Source of the DNA: Alphaproteobacteria bacterium
Lineage (GTDB): Bacteria > Pseudomonadota > Alphaproteobacteria > Caedimonadales > UBA1908
Direction: 5' to 3'
Length of the DNA: 64,000 bases
NCBI GenBank assembly: GCA_013911655.1
Contig: JACESU010000004.1
Coordinates: 1 to 64,000 of the forward strand
The notes beneath the pieces were generated by a model. That model did no database searches, was not told the DNA's origin, and saw nothing but the letters and a program-made list of their open reading frames with translations. Shown in pieces: positions 16,756-25,312 of the stretch (positions are counted from its first letter, which is position 1; the number at the start of each line of letters is the position of its first letter). Position numbers and translations under genes: made by a program.

Positions 16756-19644
16756 TTAGGCAAAACGAAGCAGTTCACCAATAAATTGTTTTTCTTGGGC
16801 AATATGCCGTGACAAATAACCCGTCGCGGTTGACGCAGCCTCGGCGCGCCCCACATAGCGGGGGCGCGGGGCTTTGTATTTTGCCGCCACAAGAACCGCC
16901 TCAAGACGGCGATCAATAAAAGTCCATGCGCCCATGTTTTGTGGCTCTTCTTGGCACCACACCACATCGGCGTTTGGATAAGGCGAAAGCGCCTTGACCA
17001 AAAGGTCATGGGGGTAGGGGTAGAGCTGCTCTTGACGGATCACAAGGATGTTCGTCAGCTTTTCGGCCTCAACGGCGTCCATAATGTCATAGTAAATTTT
17101 ACCCGAACAGATCACGATGCGCTTCACTTCGCTCGCTTTGATCTTGGCTGTGCGCGGATCTAAAAGAATCGGCTCGAACGTGGTACCTGGGGCAAAATCC
17201 TTCAAAGAAGACGCGGCGCGCTTATCCCGCAAAAGAGACTTTGGCGTCATAATCACCAAGGGCTTGCGTTGGTTGCGGATGATCTGCCGGCGCAGGATAT
17301 GAAAGTAACTTGCAGGCGTTGAGCAGTTTGCCACAATGATGTTGTTCTCGGCGCATGCTTGCAAATACCGCTCGAGGCGTGCGGATGAATGCTCGGGCCC
17401 TTGGCCTTCATAGCCGTGGGGGAGCAGCATCACAAGGCCTGAAAGGCGCATCCACTTGGCTTCACCCGCTGCAATAAACTGGTCGAAAATGACCTGAGCG
17501 CCGTTGGCAAAGTCGCCGAACTGCGCCTCCCACAAGACAAGACAGTGGGGATCTGCAAGGCTGTAACCAAGCTCAAATCCAAGGACGGACGCCTCTGCCA
17601 AGGGGCTGTCGACGATCTCGATTTCGGCTTGGCTTTCTTTAAGGCTGTTAAGGGGCACAAAGGCGGCTGCATTTTTTTGATCGACCAGGACCGCGTGACG
17701 GTGGGAAAAGGTGCCGCGTCCGCAGTCTTGACCACTTAAGCGCACGGGATATCCCTCACACAAGAGGCTTCCAAAGGCAAGGGCCTCACCTGTTGCCCAG
17801 TCAAATCCTTCACCAGACTTGAACATTTGTTCTTTGTTTTTCATCAGACGCACAAGCTTGTCGTTTAACGCGAACCCGTCGGGGGTACGCACAAGGCCTT
17901 GTCCGATGCGTTGGAGCGTATCAAGGGGAACGCTTGTGTCGACCTCTTTTGGGGGCGTCAGGGTTTGTTGAATGCCGGACCAGGCCCCTTCAAGCCAGTC
18001 AGCTTTTTGAGCCTTAAAGGACGGTGCTTGATCAAACTCTTTTTGAAGATCCGCGTGGTAGGTTTCTAAAAGACTTTTGGCCTCGTCTTCGCTCGTAAGC
18101 CCCTCGCGGGTGAGCTGCGCGGCATAAAGTGCCCTTGTGGTGGGTTGCTTGGAGATCGCCGCGTACATAAGAGGCTGGGTAAAAGCCGGTTCGTCCATTT
18201 CGTTATGGCCGTGGCGACGATAACAAAACAGGTCAATAACAATATCCTTATGAAAGGTTTGTCTGTATTCAGCCGCGAGGCGCGCGACCCACATGACGGC
18301 GTCAGGATCATCGGCGTTGACGTGAATGACGGGGGCCTGGATCATTTTAGCCACATCCGAGCTGTAAGGGGACGAGCGTGATTGATTAGGTGAGGTCGTA
18401 AAGCCAATTTGGTTGTTAATAATAATATGAATAGTGCCGCCCGTGCGGTAGCCGGCAAGGTCCGACAAAAGAAGGGTTTCGGCCACAAGGCCTTGTCCGG
18501 CAAAGGCGGCGTCTCCGTGGATTAAAAGGCCAAGAAGCTTGGTTCTGGCGGCGTCCTCTCGGCGCGTTTGTTTGGCACGGACCTTGCCCACAACCACAGG
18601 ATTCACGGCCTCAAGGTGCGACGGGTTCGAGGTCAAAGAGACACGAATTTTGTGCGCCCCAAAGGCGCGCTCACCCGAGGCGCCTAGGTGGTACTTTACG
18701 TCACCGGATCCTTGGAAATCATCGGGAAGAGCGGTCGTTCCTTGGAATTCCGAGAAGATGGCGCGCGGTGGTTTGCCAAGAATATGGGTTAACACATTTA
18801 GGCGCCCACGGTGGGCCATCCCAAGGACGACTTCTTCCACGCCAAGATCACCCGCGCGCTCGAGCATAAATTCCATGGCGGGAATAAGGCTTTCCCCGCC
18901 CTCAAGACCGAACCGTTTAGCGCCCGGATATTTAATGGCAAGGAAACGCTCGAACCCTTCGGCTTTGGTGAGTGACGTTAAGACGTCTTTCTTTTCTTTT
19001 TGGGAAAGATCGAGGTGGCGCGCTTCGCATTTTTGCTCAAGCCACAGGTTTGCGTCTGGATCCTGAATGTGGGTGAATTCGACGCCGATGTGAGAGGCGT
19101 ACGTGCGCTCTACAATGTGAAGAATCTCACGAAGGGTTGCTTGTTCAAGGCCTAAGGTGCCACCAAGAGCGTAGGTCTTATCAAGGTCGTCGGCCGTAAA
19201 ACCATAGTAAGCGGGATCAAGCTCGGGGTGGGTGCGCCCTCCCTCGATCCCTAGGGGATCAAGGCGCGCCGCCAAATGCCCGCGCGCACGGTAGGCGCGA
19301 ATAAGGCGCAGTGCCCGGATGCTGCCCCACAGGACTTGGGTGTCAACACTAAGGCCGTTGCTGGGCTTTGGAGAGGGGGCCTTGTCCGAGGTAAAGCCAG
19401 GCGTGCGTGCCTCTTTGGGCGTCCAGCTGGCGCCCTTATGTTCACGCACGACGGTTTCTGCTGTTTCAGCAAGATTTGAAAAGTATGCAGCCCAGCTAGC
19501 ATCCACGGCCGCGGGATTTTCTAGATAGGTTAAATAAAGGGCTTCTAAAAAGTCACCGTTTGTCCCCGTCAAAAACTCGTGTGACGGGGAAGACATATCG
19601 GTTGCCATGGGGGTCCCAGTTTCTGGGGTTGCATACAGTTTCAA
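16756..19644 (-). CDS. sucA: 2-oxoglutarate dehydrogenase E1
   Basis: 962 residues, near the usual length. Thiamine-diphosphate-dependent E1 that decarboxylates 2-oxoglutarate. The N-terminal E2-binding segment holds FLTGTNGDFLEALYLTYLENP. The active site has GMAHRGRLNVL and GDAAFAGQG, with INNQIGFTT following, and the C-terminal transketolase-like part holds EAQFGDFANGAQ and LPHGYEGQGPEHSSAR. A TTG at 19644 with AGAGGA five bases ahead is the likelier start; ATG 19608 has only a weak GGGA. It is 19 bases downstream of sucD. Confidence 0.97.
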   Translation of the reverse strand: MKLYATPETGTPMATDMSSPSHEFLTGTNGDFLEALYLTYLENPAAVDASWAAYFSNLAETAETVVREHKGASWTPKEARTPGFTSDKAPSPKPSNGLSVDTQVLWGSIRALRLIRAYRARGHLAARLDPLGIEGGRTHPELDPAYYGFTADDLDKTYALGGTLGLEQATLREILHIVERTYASHIGVEFTHIQDPDANLWLEQKCEARHLDLSQKEKKDVLTSLTKAEGFERFLAIKYPGAKRFGLEGGESLIPAMEFMLERAGDLGVEEVVLGMAHRGRLNVLTHILGKPPRAIFSEFQGTTALPDDFQGSGDVKYHLGASGERAFGAHKIRVSLTSNPSHLEAVNPVVVGKVRAKQTRREDAARTKLLGLLIHGDAAFAGQGLVAETLLLSDLAGYRTGGTIHIIINNQIGFTTSPNQSRSSPYSSDVAKMIQAPVIHVNADDPDAVMWVARLAAEYRQTFHKDIVIDLFCYRRHGHNEMDEPAFTQPLMYAAISKQPTTRALYAAQLTREGLTSEDEAKSLLETYHADLQKEFDQAPSFKAQKADWLEGAWSGIQQTLTPPKEVDTSVPLDTLQRIGQGLVRTPDGFALNDKLVRLMKNKEQMFKSGEGFDWATGEALAFGSLLCEGYPVRLSGQDCGRGTFSHRHAVLVDQKNAAAFVPLNSLKESQAEIEIVDSPLAEASVLGFELGYSLADPHCLVLWEAQFGDFANGAQVIFDQFIAAGEAKWMRLSGLVMLLPHGYEGQGPEHSSARLERYLQACAENNIIVANCSTPASYFHILRRQIIRNQRKPLVIMTPKSLLRDKRAASSLKDFAPGTTFEPILLDPRTAKIKASEVKRIVICSGKIYYDIMDAVEAEKLTNILVIRQEQLYPYPHDLLVKALSPYPNADVVWCQEEPQNMGAWTFIDRRLEAVLVAAKYKAPRPRYVGRAEAASTATGYLSRHIAQEKQFIGELLRFA

Positions 19645-19663
19645 GGTATCCTCTTTCTTCTCC

Positions 19664-20569
19664 TTAGGACCTGGCTACCTTTTGGGTAGGGGTCTCGTTT
19701 TTCATGGTGGCAAGCATAGTCCTGCCAAGCTCAGCCGGTGATTGGGCCACCACCACACCTGCACGGGTGAGGGCGTCCATCTTGCCCTGGGCCGTTCCTT
19801 GCCCGCCAGACACAATAGCGCCCGCGTGGCCCATACGGCGTCCAGGAGGGGCCGTCACACCCGCAATAAAACCAACAACTGGCTTCTTGATGGAGGATCT
19901 GAGCAAAAATTCTGCGGCTTCTTCTTCCGCGCTGCCACCAATCTCACCAATAAGAATAATACCTTCCGTTTGCGGATCTGCAAGAAATAGTTCCAAACAG
20001 TCCACAAAAGTTGTGCCGGGGATGGGATCTCCGCCAATACCCACACAGGTAGATTGACCCAGATGCACTTGCGTTGTCTGCCAAACGGCCTCATAGGTCA
20101 GGGTGCCAGAGCGTGACACAATGCCGATGCTGCCGGCTTTGTGGATGTGTCCTGGCATAATACCAATCTTGCACTCTCCAGGTGTAATAATCCCGGGACA
20201 GTTGGGGCCAATGAGGCGGGACGAGGAATTTTCTAGGGCGCACTTGACCTTGACCATGTCAAGAACGGGAATCCCTTCTGTAATACACACAATCAATGGA
20301 ACTTCAGCGTCGATGGCCTCAAGAATTGCGTCGGCGGCAAAGGCCGGCGGCACATAGATCATGCTGGCATCAGCACCTGTTTTGGCACGTGCGTCTGCCA
20401 CCGTATCAAAGACGGGCAGATCAAGATGCGTCGTGCCGCCCTTACCGGGTGTAACGCCGCCCACCACTTTGGTACCATAAGCCAGCGCTTGCTCGCTGTG
20501 GAATGTGCCTTGAGCGCCTGTGAACCCTTGGCAAATGACTTTTGTATCTTTATTGACGAGAACAGACAT
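19664..20569 (-). CDS. sucD: Succinyl-CoA synthetase alpha subunit
   Basis: 301 residues. It makes the reversible step succinyl-CoA + NDP + Pi to succinate + CoA + NTP with SucC. The CoA-binding fold starts with [19 protein letters not shown], and the phosphohistidine loop is in [11 protein letters not shown]. The ATG overlaps the sucC stop by one base (TAATG), indicating coupled translation and equal amounts of the two subunits. Confidence 0.97.
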   Translation of the reverse strand: MSVLVNKDTKVICQGFTGAQGTFHSEQALAYGTKVVGGVTPGKGGTTHLDLPVFDTVADARAKTGADASMIYVPPAFAADAILEAIDAEVPLIVCITEGIPVLDMVKVKCALENSSSRLIGPNCPGIITPGECKIGIMPGHIHKAGSIGIVSRSGTLTYEAVWQTTQVHLGQSTCVGIGGDPIPGTTFVDCLELFLADPQTEGIILIGEIGGSAEEEAAEFLLRSSIKKPVVGFIAGVTAPPGRRMGHAGAIVSGGQGTAQGKMDALTRAGVVVAQSPAELGRTMLATMKNETPTQKVARS

Positions 20570-21738
20570 TACGCGGCCTCCTTCACGGCGTTAACGATTT
20601 GTGCAGCAGCGTCTCCAAGGTCGCTGGCAGGAATGATAGGCAGGCCAGAGTCAGCAAGGATTTTCTTGCCAAGATCAACGTTTGTGCCCTCAAGGCGTAC
20701 AACCAGTGGCACGGTCATCCCAACGTCACGGGCCGCCGCCACAATGCCTTCGGCGATGATATCGCAGCGCATGATGCCGCCAAAAATGTTCACAAGGATA
20801 CCTTCGACGTTTTTGTCGGCCAGAATCAGCTTAAAGGCCGTTGTCACGCGCTCGCGCGTAGCGCCCCCTCCCACATCTAGAAAGTTCGCAGGCTCGCCGC
20901 CGTAAAGTTTGATCACGTCCATGGTCGCCATGGCAAGGCCAGCACCGTTCACAAGGCATCCAATGTTGCCGTCCAATTTGATATAGCTTAAGGCGTTTTT
21001 GGCAGCCTCACTTTCGGCCGGATCTTCTTCGGCAAGATCACGCAGCGGCTCAAGGTCAGGGTGTCGGAAAAGCGCGTTTTCTTCAAAGGTGATTTTGGCG
21101 TCCAGGGCAAACACGTCGCCTTGTTTGGTGATGGCCACAGGATTGATTTCCACAAGGCTTGCCTCGTTTTCCATAAAGCATTTGTAGCACCCTTCAAAAA
21201 GAGTCGCAGCTTTCAGGGCGGCCTTACCGGAAAGGCCCAGACCAAAGGCGATTTTACGGGCGGTATAACCACTAAATCCAAGGAAGGGGTCGATGGTGAC
21301 GGTCATGATTTTATCAGGCATGGTCGCCGCTACCTCTTCGATGTCCATGCCACCGCATGACGAGGCAATGACGGTCACACAAGAGGTAGCGCGGTCCACA
21401 AGAAGGCTGAAATAGTATTCTTTATCAAGGGCGCATCCTTGTTCGATATAAAGACGGCGCACTTCTTGGCCTTCTGAGCTTGTTTGCGGAGTTACAAGAT
21501 GCATCCCAAGAAGAGCCTTTGCGTGGGCTGCGACTTCGTCCAAGGATTTGGCAAGCTTAATGCCGCCCCCTTTGCCGCGTCCGCCTGCGTGGATTTGGGC
21601 TTTGACGACCCAAAGATCGCCGCCGAGCGCTTCAGCTTTTTGACGGGCTTCTTCGGGGGTGTAGGCCACATATCCCTTAAGGATGGGTGTGCCACATTTT
21701 TCTAAGAGCTCTTTGGCCTGATATTCATGAATTTTCAC
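20569..21738 (-). CDS. sucC: Succinyl-CoA synthetase beta subunit
   Basis: About 389 residues, the usual SucC length, when started at GTG 21738 ([15 protein letters not shown]), which has AGGGA six bases upstream; the longer frame adds 73 codons that resemble untranslated DNA. ATP-grasp domain at the N-terminus ([16 protein letters not shown]), and a C-terminal CoA-ligase domain with [16 protein letters not shown] and [14 protein letters not shown]. First gene of the operon sucC-sucD-sucA-sucB-lpd. A promoter should lie in 21740-21850, which is AT-rich; no box is clear enough to mark. Confidence 0.96.
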   Translation of the reverse strand: MKIHEYQAKELLEKCGTPILKGYVAYTPEEARQKAEALGGDLWVVKAQIHAGGRGKGGGIKLAKSLDEVAAHAKALLGMHLVTPQTSSEGQEVRRLYIEQGCALDKEYYFSLLVDRATSCVTVIASSCGGMDIEEVAATMPDKIMTVTIDPFLGFSGYTARKIAFGLGLSGKAALKAATLFEGCYKCFMENEASLVEINPVAITKQGDVFALDAKITFEENALFRHPDLEPLRDLAEEDPAESEAAKNALSYIKLDGNIGCLVNGAGLAMATMDVIKLYGGEPANFLDVGGGATRERVTTAFKLILADKNVEGILVNIFGGIMRCDIIAEGIVAAARDVGMTVPLVVRLEGTNVDLGKKILADSGLPIIPASDLGDAAAQIVNAVKEAA

Positions 21739-21850
21739 GGTTATTCCCTGTTTTTTTAGAGGTTTTAAGAACACACCCCATCGTACCATGAAGGGATCCA
21801 AGGTAAAAGGGTATGCATCATATGGTGAAAAATTTATTAAAAATTGGATC

Positions 21851-21894
21851 TTTTCTCCTCCCAGGACCGTTTCACTCGTCCTGGGAGGAGAAAA
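21851..21894. repeat. Long perfect inverted repeat
   Basis: A 17-bp perfect stem (21851-21867 with 21878-21894; core CTCCTCCCAGGAC) and a 10-base loop lie seven bases after the stop of the minus-strand gene at 21902. The 3' arm ends in AAAA on both strands, so it lacks the T-tract of a normal intrinsic terminator. The minus-strand core CCAGGACGAGTGAAA...TCCTGG resembles the hairpin at 23822-23843, so this may be a dispersed repeat that also protects mRNA ends. Confidence 0.7.
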
Positions 21895-21901
21895 AAGGAT
21901 G

Positions 21902-22864
21902 TTAGCCGTCTTTGGAGTGCCGGTAATCGTCGCGGCAAGCTTTGATGTCGGCAGCACTCGAGCTGACTGTTAGTTTTGTACAAGCGCCCATGGTAGCCTT
22001 CTTTTTAGCGTTCTTGAAAAACTCCGCGCGGCACTTTTGAAAATTCGCGGGTGTAAGATTGCTTTTGTTGATGCCAATATAAGAACAGTTGGCCGTCTTC
22101 ATATTGGTATCAAGGGAAGCGATGATGTTGTCTGCACTTATGGAGTGTAGACTGAGTTCGTGTTTAATTTCTTCGGCAAGTTTCTTTTCTGTGTTTGCAA
22201 GCGCTGCAACAAGTGTTTTAAGCGTTTGGGTATAAGAGTTGACTTTCTCTCGTGCTTCTGGCGTTAGCAGTGTGTTGGCATCGGCAGTTTTCTGATCAAG
22301 CTCAGTAATTTTTTGCTCGAGCTCATTAATTTTTTGTGTGGCCTGTAGAAGTTTGTTGTTAAGCTCATCGCTTCCTTCCGAGTTGACGGCGTCAACAAGA
22401 TTTTTGACGAGCCCATTTTTTCCTGTCGCCCACACAACAAGGTTGCCGACATATCCCGTTACATTATTAAGCGTGGAAAGCTTTGAGATTTCAGATTTAT
22501 TTTTTTTAGCAATATCAAGTTCAATGGAGAGTGTTTTTTTCAGCTCCTCTGTTTTCTTTAAAATGTTAGGGGCGTTTTGAGTGTTTTGAATAAAATCTTC
22601 CATTTTATTAATTTGGCCCAAAAGGCGGCGCTTAATGTCGTTCTTTTTAGCCAATTTTTCCTTATCTATATTCCGGACTATTTGATCAAGGTTGCCTGCT
22701 TCTTTTGTGGCCTCTTCTAGTTGCGCCACAGCATACATGCGATCAAGCCATTCTGTCGTGCTGGTGGCACTAAGCGCCTTTTTGATATCTTTGAAAACAT
22801 TGGCATGTGCGGGCATCGTAAAGCATGCAACGGCAAGGAGAAGAGGGATTGGTTTATATGTCAT
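21902..22864 (-). CDS. Exported coiled-coil protein of unknown function
   Basis: 320 residues. The signal peptide is [21 protein letters not shown]. The mature protein is mostly helical and charged, with heptad-like coiled coil around residues 60-130 and 170-245 ([15 protein letters not shown]). A glycine-containing hydrophobic stretch in the middle ([14 protein letters not shown]) could be a short membrane-inserting segment. The C-terminal ~60 residues hold cysteines (NCSYIG, KCRAEF, GACTKL, KACRDDY) suited to disulfides. Family not recognised; a periplasmic or secreted role is inferred. Confidence 0.75.
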   Translation of the reverse strand: MTYKPIPLLLAVACFTMPAHANVFKDIKKALSATSTTEWLDRMYAVAQLEEATKEAGNLDQIVRNIDKEKLAKKNDIKRRLLGQINKMEDFIQNTQNAPNILKKTEELKKTLSIELDIAKKNKSEISKLSTLNNVTGYVGNLVVWATGKNGLVKNLVDAVNSEGSDELNNKLLQATQKINELEQKITELDQKTADANTLLTPEAREKVNSYTQTLKTLVAALANTEKKLAEEIKHELSLHSISADNIIASLDTNMKTANCSYIGINKSNLTPANFQKCRAEFFKNAKKKATMGACTKLTVSSSAADIKACRDDYRHSKDG

Positions 22865-23019
22865 GGCAGTACCCTTATTTTTGTTCGATCTTCTAAAAGG
22901 ATATCTGAGAAGTATTTAAAAAAAATTAAAAACATGAAGACAGCCTAAAAGTAATTTTAAGAGGCTGTTAAGAGATCTGTTTTACTATTTAAGAAGGTAA
23001 ATCTTTTATGGGGCCTGTG

Positions 23020-23763
23020 ATGATCAAAAGAAGCAAGTACATCCTTGTGAGTCTTATGACCGTTTTTCCGTCTTTTGTGCAAGCAAGTGCAGACGTTTTG
23101 ACGGAAAGAGAGGTTAGTAATCTCATTGGGCAATCTTTGGATATGCCGCATCAGCAGATTCTCAAAGAACAACCCCGTGTGTTAAAGCCTATTCTGCCTT
23201 TAAGAGGGGCAAACTTTGTTTTTAAAGGCGAAAATGCAACCACGTGGGGGCCCATACATTTGGCGACAACCGCCCAGGCGCAGGGGTTTGGTGCTGAAAC
23301 AAGGGGAGGTATGGACCGTCTTCTGCCACCAGCCCAAATCCTTTTTTTATTAGATCATGCCCTTGATAATCCTGCGTCAGTGCGTAGTTTCGATCATGAC
23401 GAGGCCAATGAGCTCTCAGCGCGCGGCATTGCTGCTTATTTTGTTGAAAAAGGCGAGATGGATGCACCCCACGCAGGGCGTTTTATTGAAGTGGTCACAA
23501 AATGTATGCGCACAAGGGAAAACAACGCGTACAAGACCCCCAAAGACGCGACCTTCTGCCATGAGCTCAAGGCTTCTCCTGGGGAAATTTTAAAGGGTGT
23601 CATTGGTTACGCCCTTCTTGAAGAATATACGCGCGTCCAGGCAAAGCGCGTGTTGAGTAAGTATACGGCGTCTTTGCCGCAGGACAAGCAAATGCTTTTG
23701 AAAGAAGAGCTACGAGATCATTTAGGGCCTTTATATGACGACAGTCTTTTCCTAGGGAAATAA
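23020..23763 (+). CDS. Exported protein of unknown function
   Basis: About 247 residues. ATG 23020 (MIKRSKYILVSLMTVFPSFVQA, a good signal peptide) is slightly preferred to the in-frame ATG 23008, which would add four residues; neither ribosome site is decisive. The mature protein is soluble and mostly helical with FDHDEANELSARGIAAYFVEKGEM in its middle. I do not recognise the family. It is divergent from the coiled-coil protein gene across a 150-base AT-rich gap that should hold both promoters. Confidence 0.7.
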   Translation: MIKRSKYILVSLMTVFPSFVQASADVLTEREVSNLIGQSLDMPHQQILKEQPRVLKPILPLRGANFVFKGENATTWGPIHLATTAQAQGFGAETRGGMDRLLPPAQILFLLDHALDNPASVRSFDHDEANELSARGIAAYFVEKGEMDAPHAGRFIEVVTKCMRTRENNAYKTPKDATFCHELKASPGEILKGVIGYALLEEYTRVQAKRVLSKYTASLPQDKQMLLKEELRDHLGPLYDDSLFLGK

Positions 23764-23821
23764 TAAGAGTTTATACCGTGAGTCCATACCAAAAAGAGGA
23801 TTATCCCAGGCGGGACCTGAA

Positions 23822-23843
23822 CCAGGAGTGAAAAACATCCTGG
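23822..23843. repeat. Small inverted repeat related to the one at 21851
   Basis: CCAGGA (23822-23827) pairs with TCCTGG (23838-23843) around a 10-base loop GTGAAAAACA. The pattern CCAGGA-GTGAAA-TCCTGG matches the core of the hairpin at 21851-21894 read on the minus strand. It lies in the non-coding stretch 23764-23945, where I find no gene. Confidence 0.4.
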
Positions 23844-23900
23844 AACGAGGACCGTGTGGCATTTTTTCGAGTCTAAGGTTTTCTGATACAGATAACAAGA

Positions 23901-23922
23901 AAGGAGGCGTTTGTGCCTCCTT
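23901..23922 (-). terminator. Rho-independent terminator
   Basis: AAGGAGGC (23901-23908) pairs with GCCTCCTT (23915-23922). On the minus strand the stem runs into TTTCTTGTT. It lies 24 bases after the stop of the minus-strand gene at 23946. Confidence 0.65.
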
Positions 23923-23945
23923 GCAAGTTATGTGAAGACGGTCAA

Positions 23946-24755
23946 TTATCTAGAATTGATTGCAACGCCCCCTTGAGGACGCATGTGGGCTGCTTTCTCT
24001 GAAAAACCTAGCTTTTCGGCATAGGGATCATATGAGTCTGATTTCGAAGATAATTTACCGAATGGCTTAAGAGTATCGCGGTGTAAGACAATGACGAGGC
24101 CAAAACGCACAGCCGCCTCGCCGCTAGAGGTCTCATCAGTTACATATGGATCGACCTTTTGAGCAAAAGCGCGCAAGAGACCAAGAAAGTGCGGATCTTG
24201 TTCCTGGGCGTCTGTGAACGAAATTTGAACCATTCTCACCTTCTTAAGATAGGGAACGTACTGATCAAAATGCGTAATAAAGTCAAGAGCGTCAGGGATA
24301 TATAGACGAGCCGTGACCCCTTGCTCTTTATGAAAGGGGGCACTCTTAAGGTCGCCCAAGGTGCTAATGCTATACTTTATAATGTTAAGTTTTTGATCGC
24401 GCAGTTGTGGGGGTAGGGTGTGTCCCCGGGGTGCTGCCATGGCTGCTTCTGCTAAGGGGACGCTATGAACTTTTGTAGGGTCATCGTTATCGGTTAGTTT
24501 TTTTTCGTAATCTTTTTGTATTGTCCCGACATGCCCAGCAGTAACCGGGGGTTCTTGATAAACTTCCGCCGTTGTACCGTCTGGTTTGATCCTTGTCTCT
24601 ACCTTCTTAGCCCCCATCATAACATGCACACGTGTTTGGATCTCGGGCGGTAATTCATTCATTTGGGCTGCCGTTAAAGGACCACTGCTTTGTGTTGCCA
24701 GAGCAGATCCTGCTAAGAAGAGCGAGAGTATTGTCGTGTTGCGCAAGTATTTCAT
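23946..24755 (-). CDS. Exported protein of unknown function
   Basis: 269 residues with signal peptide MKYLRNTTILSLFLAGSALA. The first half of the mature protein is Pro/Thr/Lys-rich and probably flexible; the second half looks folded (LYIPDALDFITHFDQYVPYLKKVRMVQISF, then AAVRFGLVIVLHRDTL). No cysteines or known motif. It is preceded upstream by the tRNA-Asn/Cys pair and ends at its own terminator. Confidence 0.72.
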   Translation of the reverse strand: MKYLRNTTILSLFLAGSALATQSSGPLTAAQMNELPPEIQTRVHVMMGAKKVETRIKPDGTTAEVYQEPPVTAGHVGTIQKDYEKKLTDNDDPTKVHSVPLAEAAMAAPRGHTLPPQLRDQKLNIIKYSISTLGDLKSAPFHKEQGVTARLYIPDALDFITHFDQYVPYLKKVRMVQISFTDAQEQDPHFLGLLRAFAQKVDPYVTDETSSGEAAVRFGLVIVLHRDTLKPFGKLSSKSDSYDPYAEKLGFSEKAAHMRPQGGVAINSR

Positions 24756-24935
24756 AGAAGAGATCCTTTATTAAGGGGTGTCATCATTGTATCTTAAAGA
24801 AAACAAGATAAAGGAAAGTTAAGGGGTTCCATTTTGAGGGAGAATTTCTGGGTACGGGGATGCAATTTTATTTATATAGATAATCAACACAGGGGATACA
24901 TAGGATTTTGGAAATGAGCGTCCCTTCAAGAAGGG

Positions 24936-25011
24936 TGGCTCCCCGGGCCGGACTCGAACCAGCGACAGGGTGATTAACAGTCACCTGCTCTACCTACTGA
25001 GCTACCGGGGA
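24936..25011 (-). tRNA. tRNA-Asn (anticodon GTT)
   Basis: On the minus strand the acceptor TCCCCGG pairs with CCGGGGA. The D arm has GCTCAGTAGGTAGAGC, the anticodon loop CTGTTAA gives GTT, and the T arm has GGTTCGAGTCC. CCA is encoded. Confidence 0.96.
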
Positions 25012-25069
25012 ATATGAGAAAAGTCTTAACAAACTTTTTTCAAGAATACCAGAGACAAAATATTGTTTC

Positions 25070-25143
25070 TGGAGGCCGGGACCGGAATTGAACCGACGTA
25101 CAAGGATTTGCAGTCCTCTGCATAACCACTCTGCCACCCGGCC
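25070..25143 (-). tRNA. tRNA-Cys (anticodon GCA)
   Basis: On the minus strand the acceptor GGCCGGG pairs with CCCGGCC. The anticodon loop CTGCAAA between AGGA and TCCT gives GCA, and the T arm has GGTTCAATTCC. CCA is encoded. It lies 58 bases upstream of tRNA-Asn on the same strand, so both are probably one transcript. Confidence 0.96.
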
Positions 25144-25312
25144 AAAAATTCCTGACCCATGGCCCAGAGATTATCCATCTATGGGGGCAAGGTCAACCCT
25201 TTCTTTTCATGTTTTTGAAGATATTTTTGTCTAGAGGCATGTTGCGTGAAAAAGGTTCCTTTTAAGGGGACGCTATCGTAGGATGGCGACCAGATGAACA
25301 GACACCTTTAAG

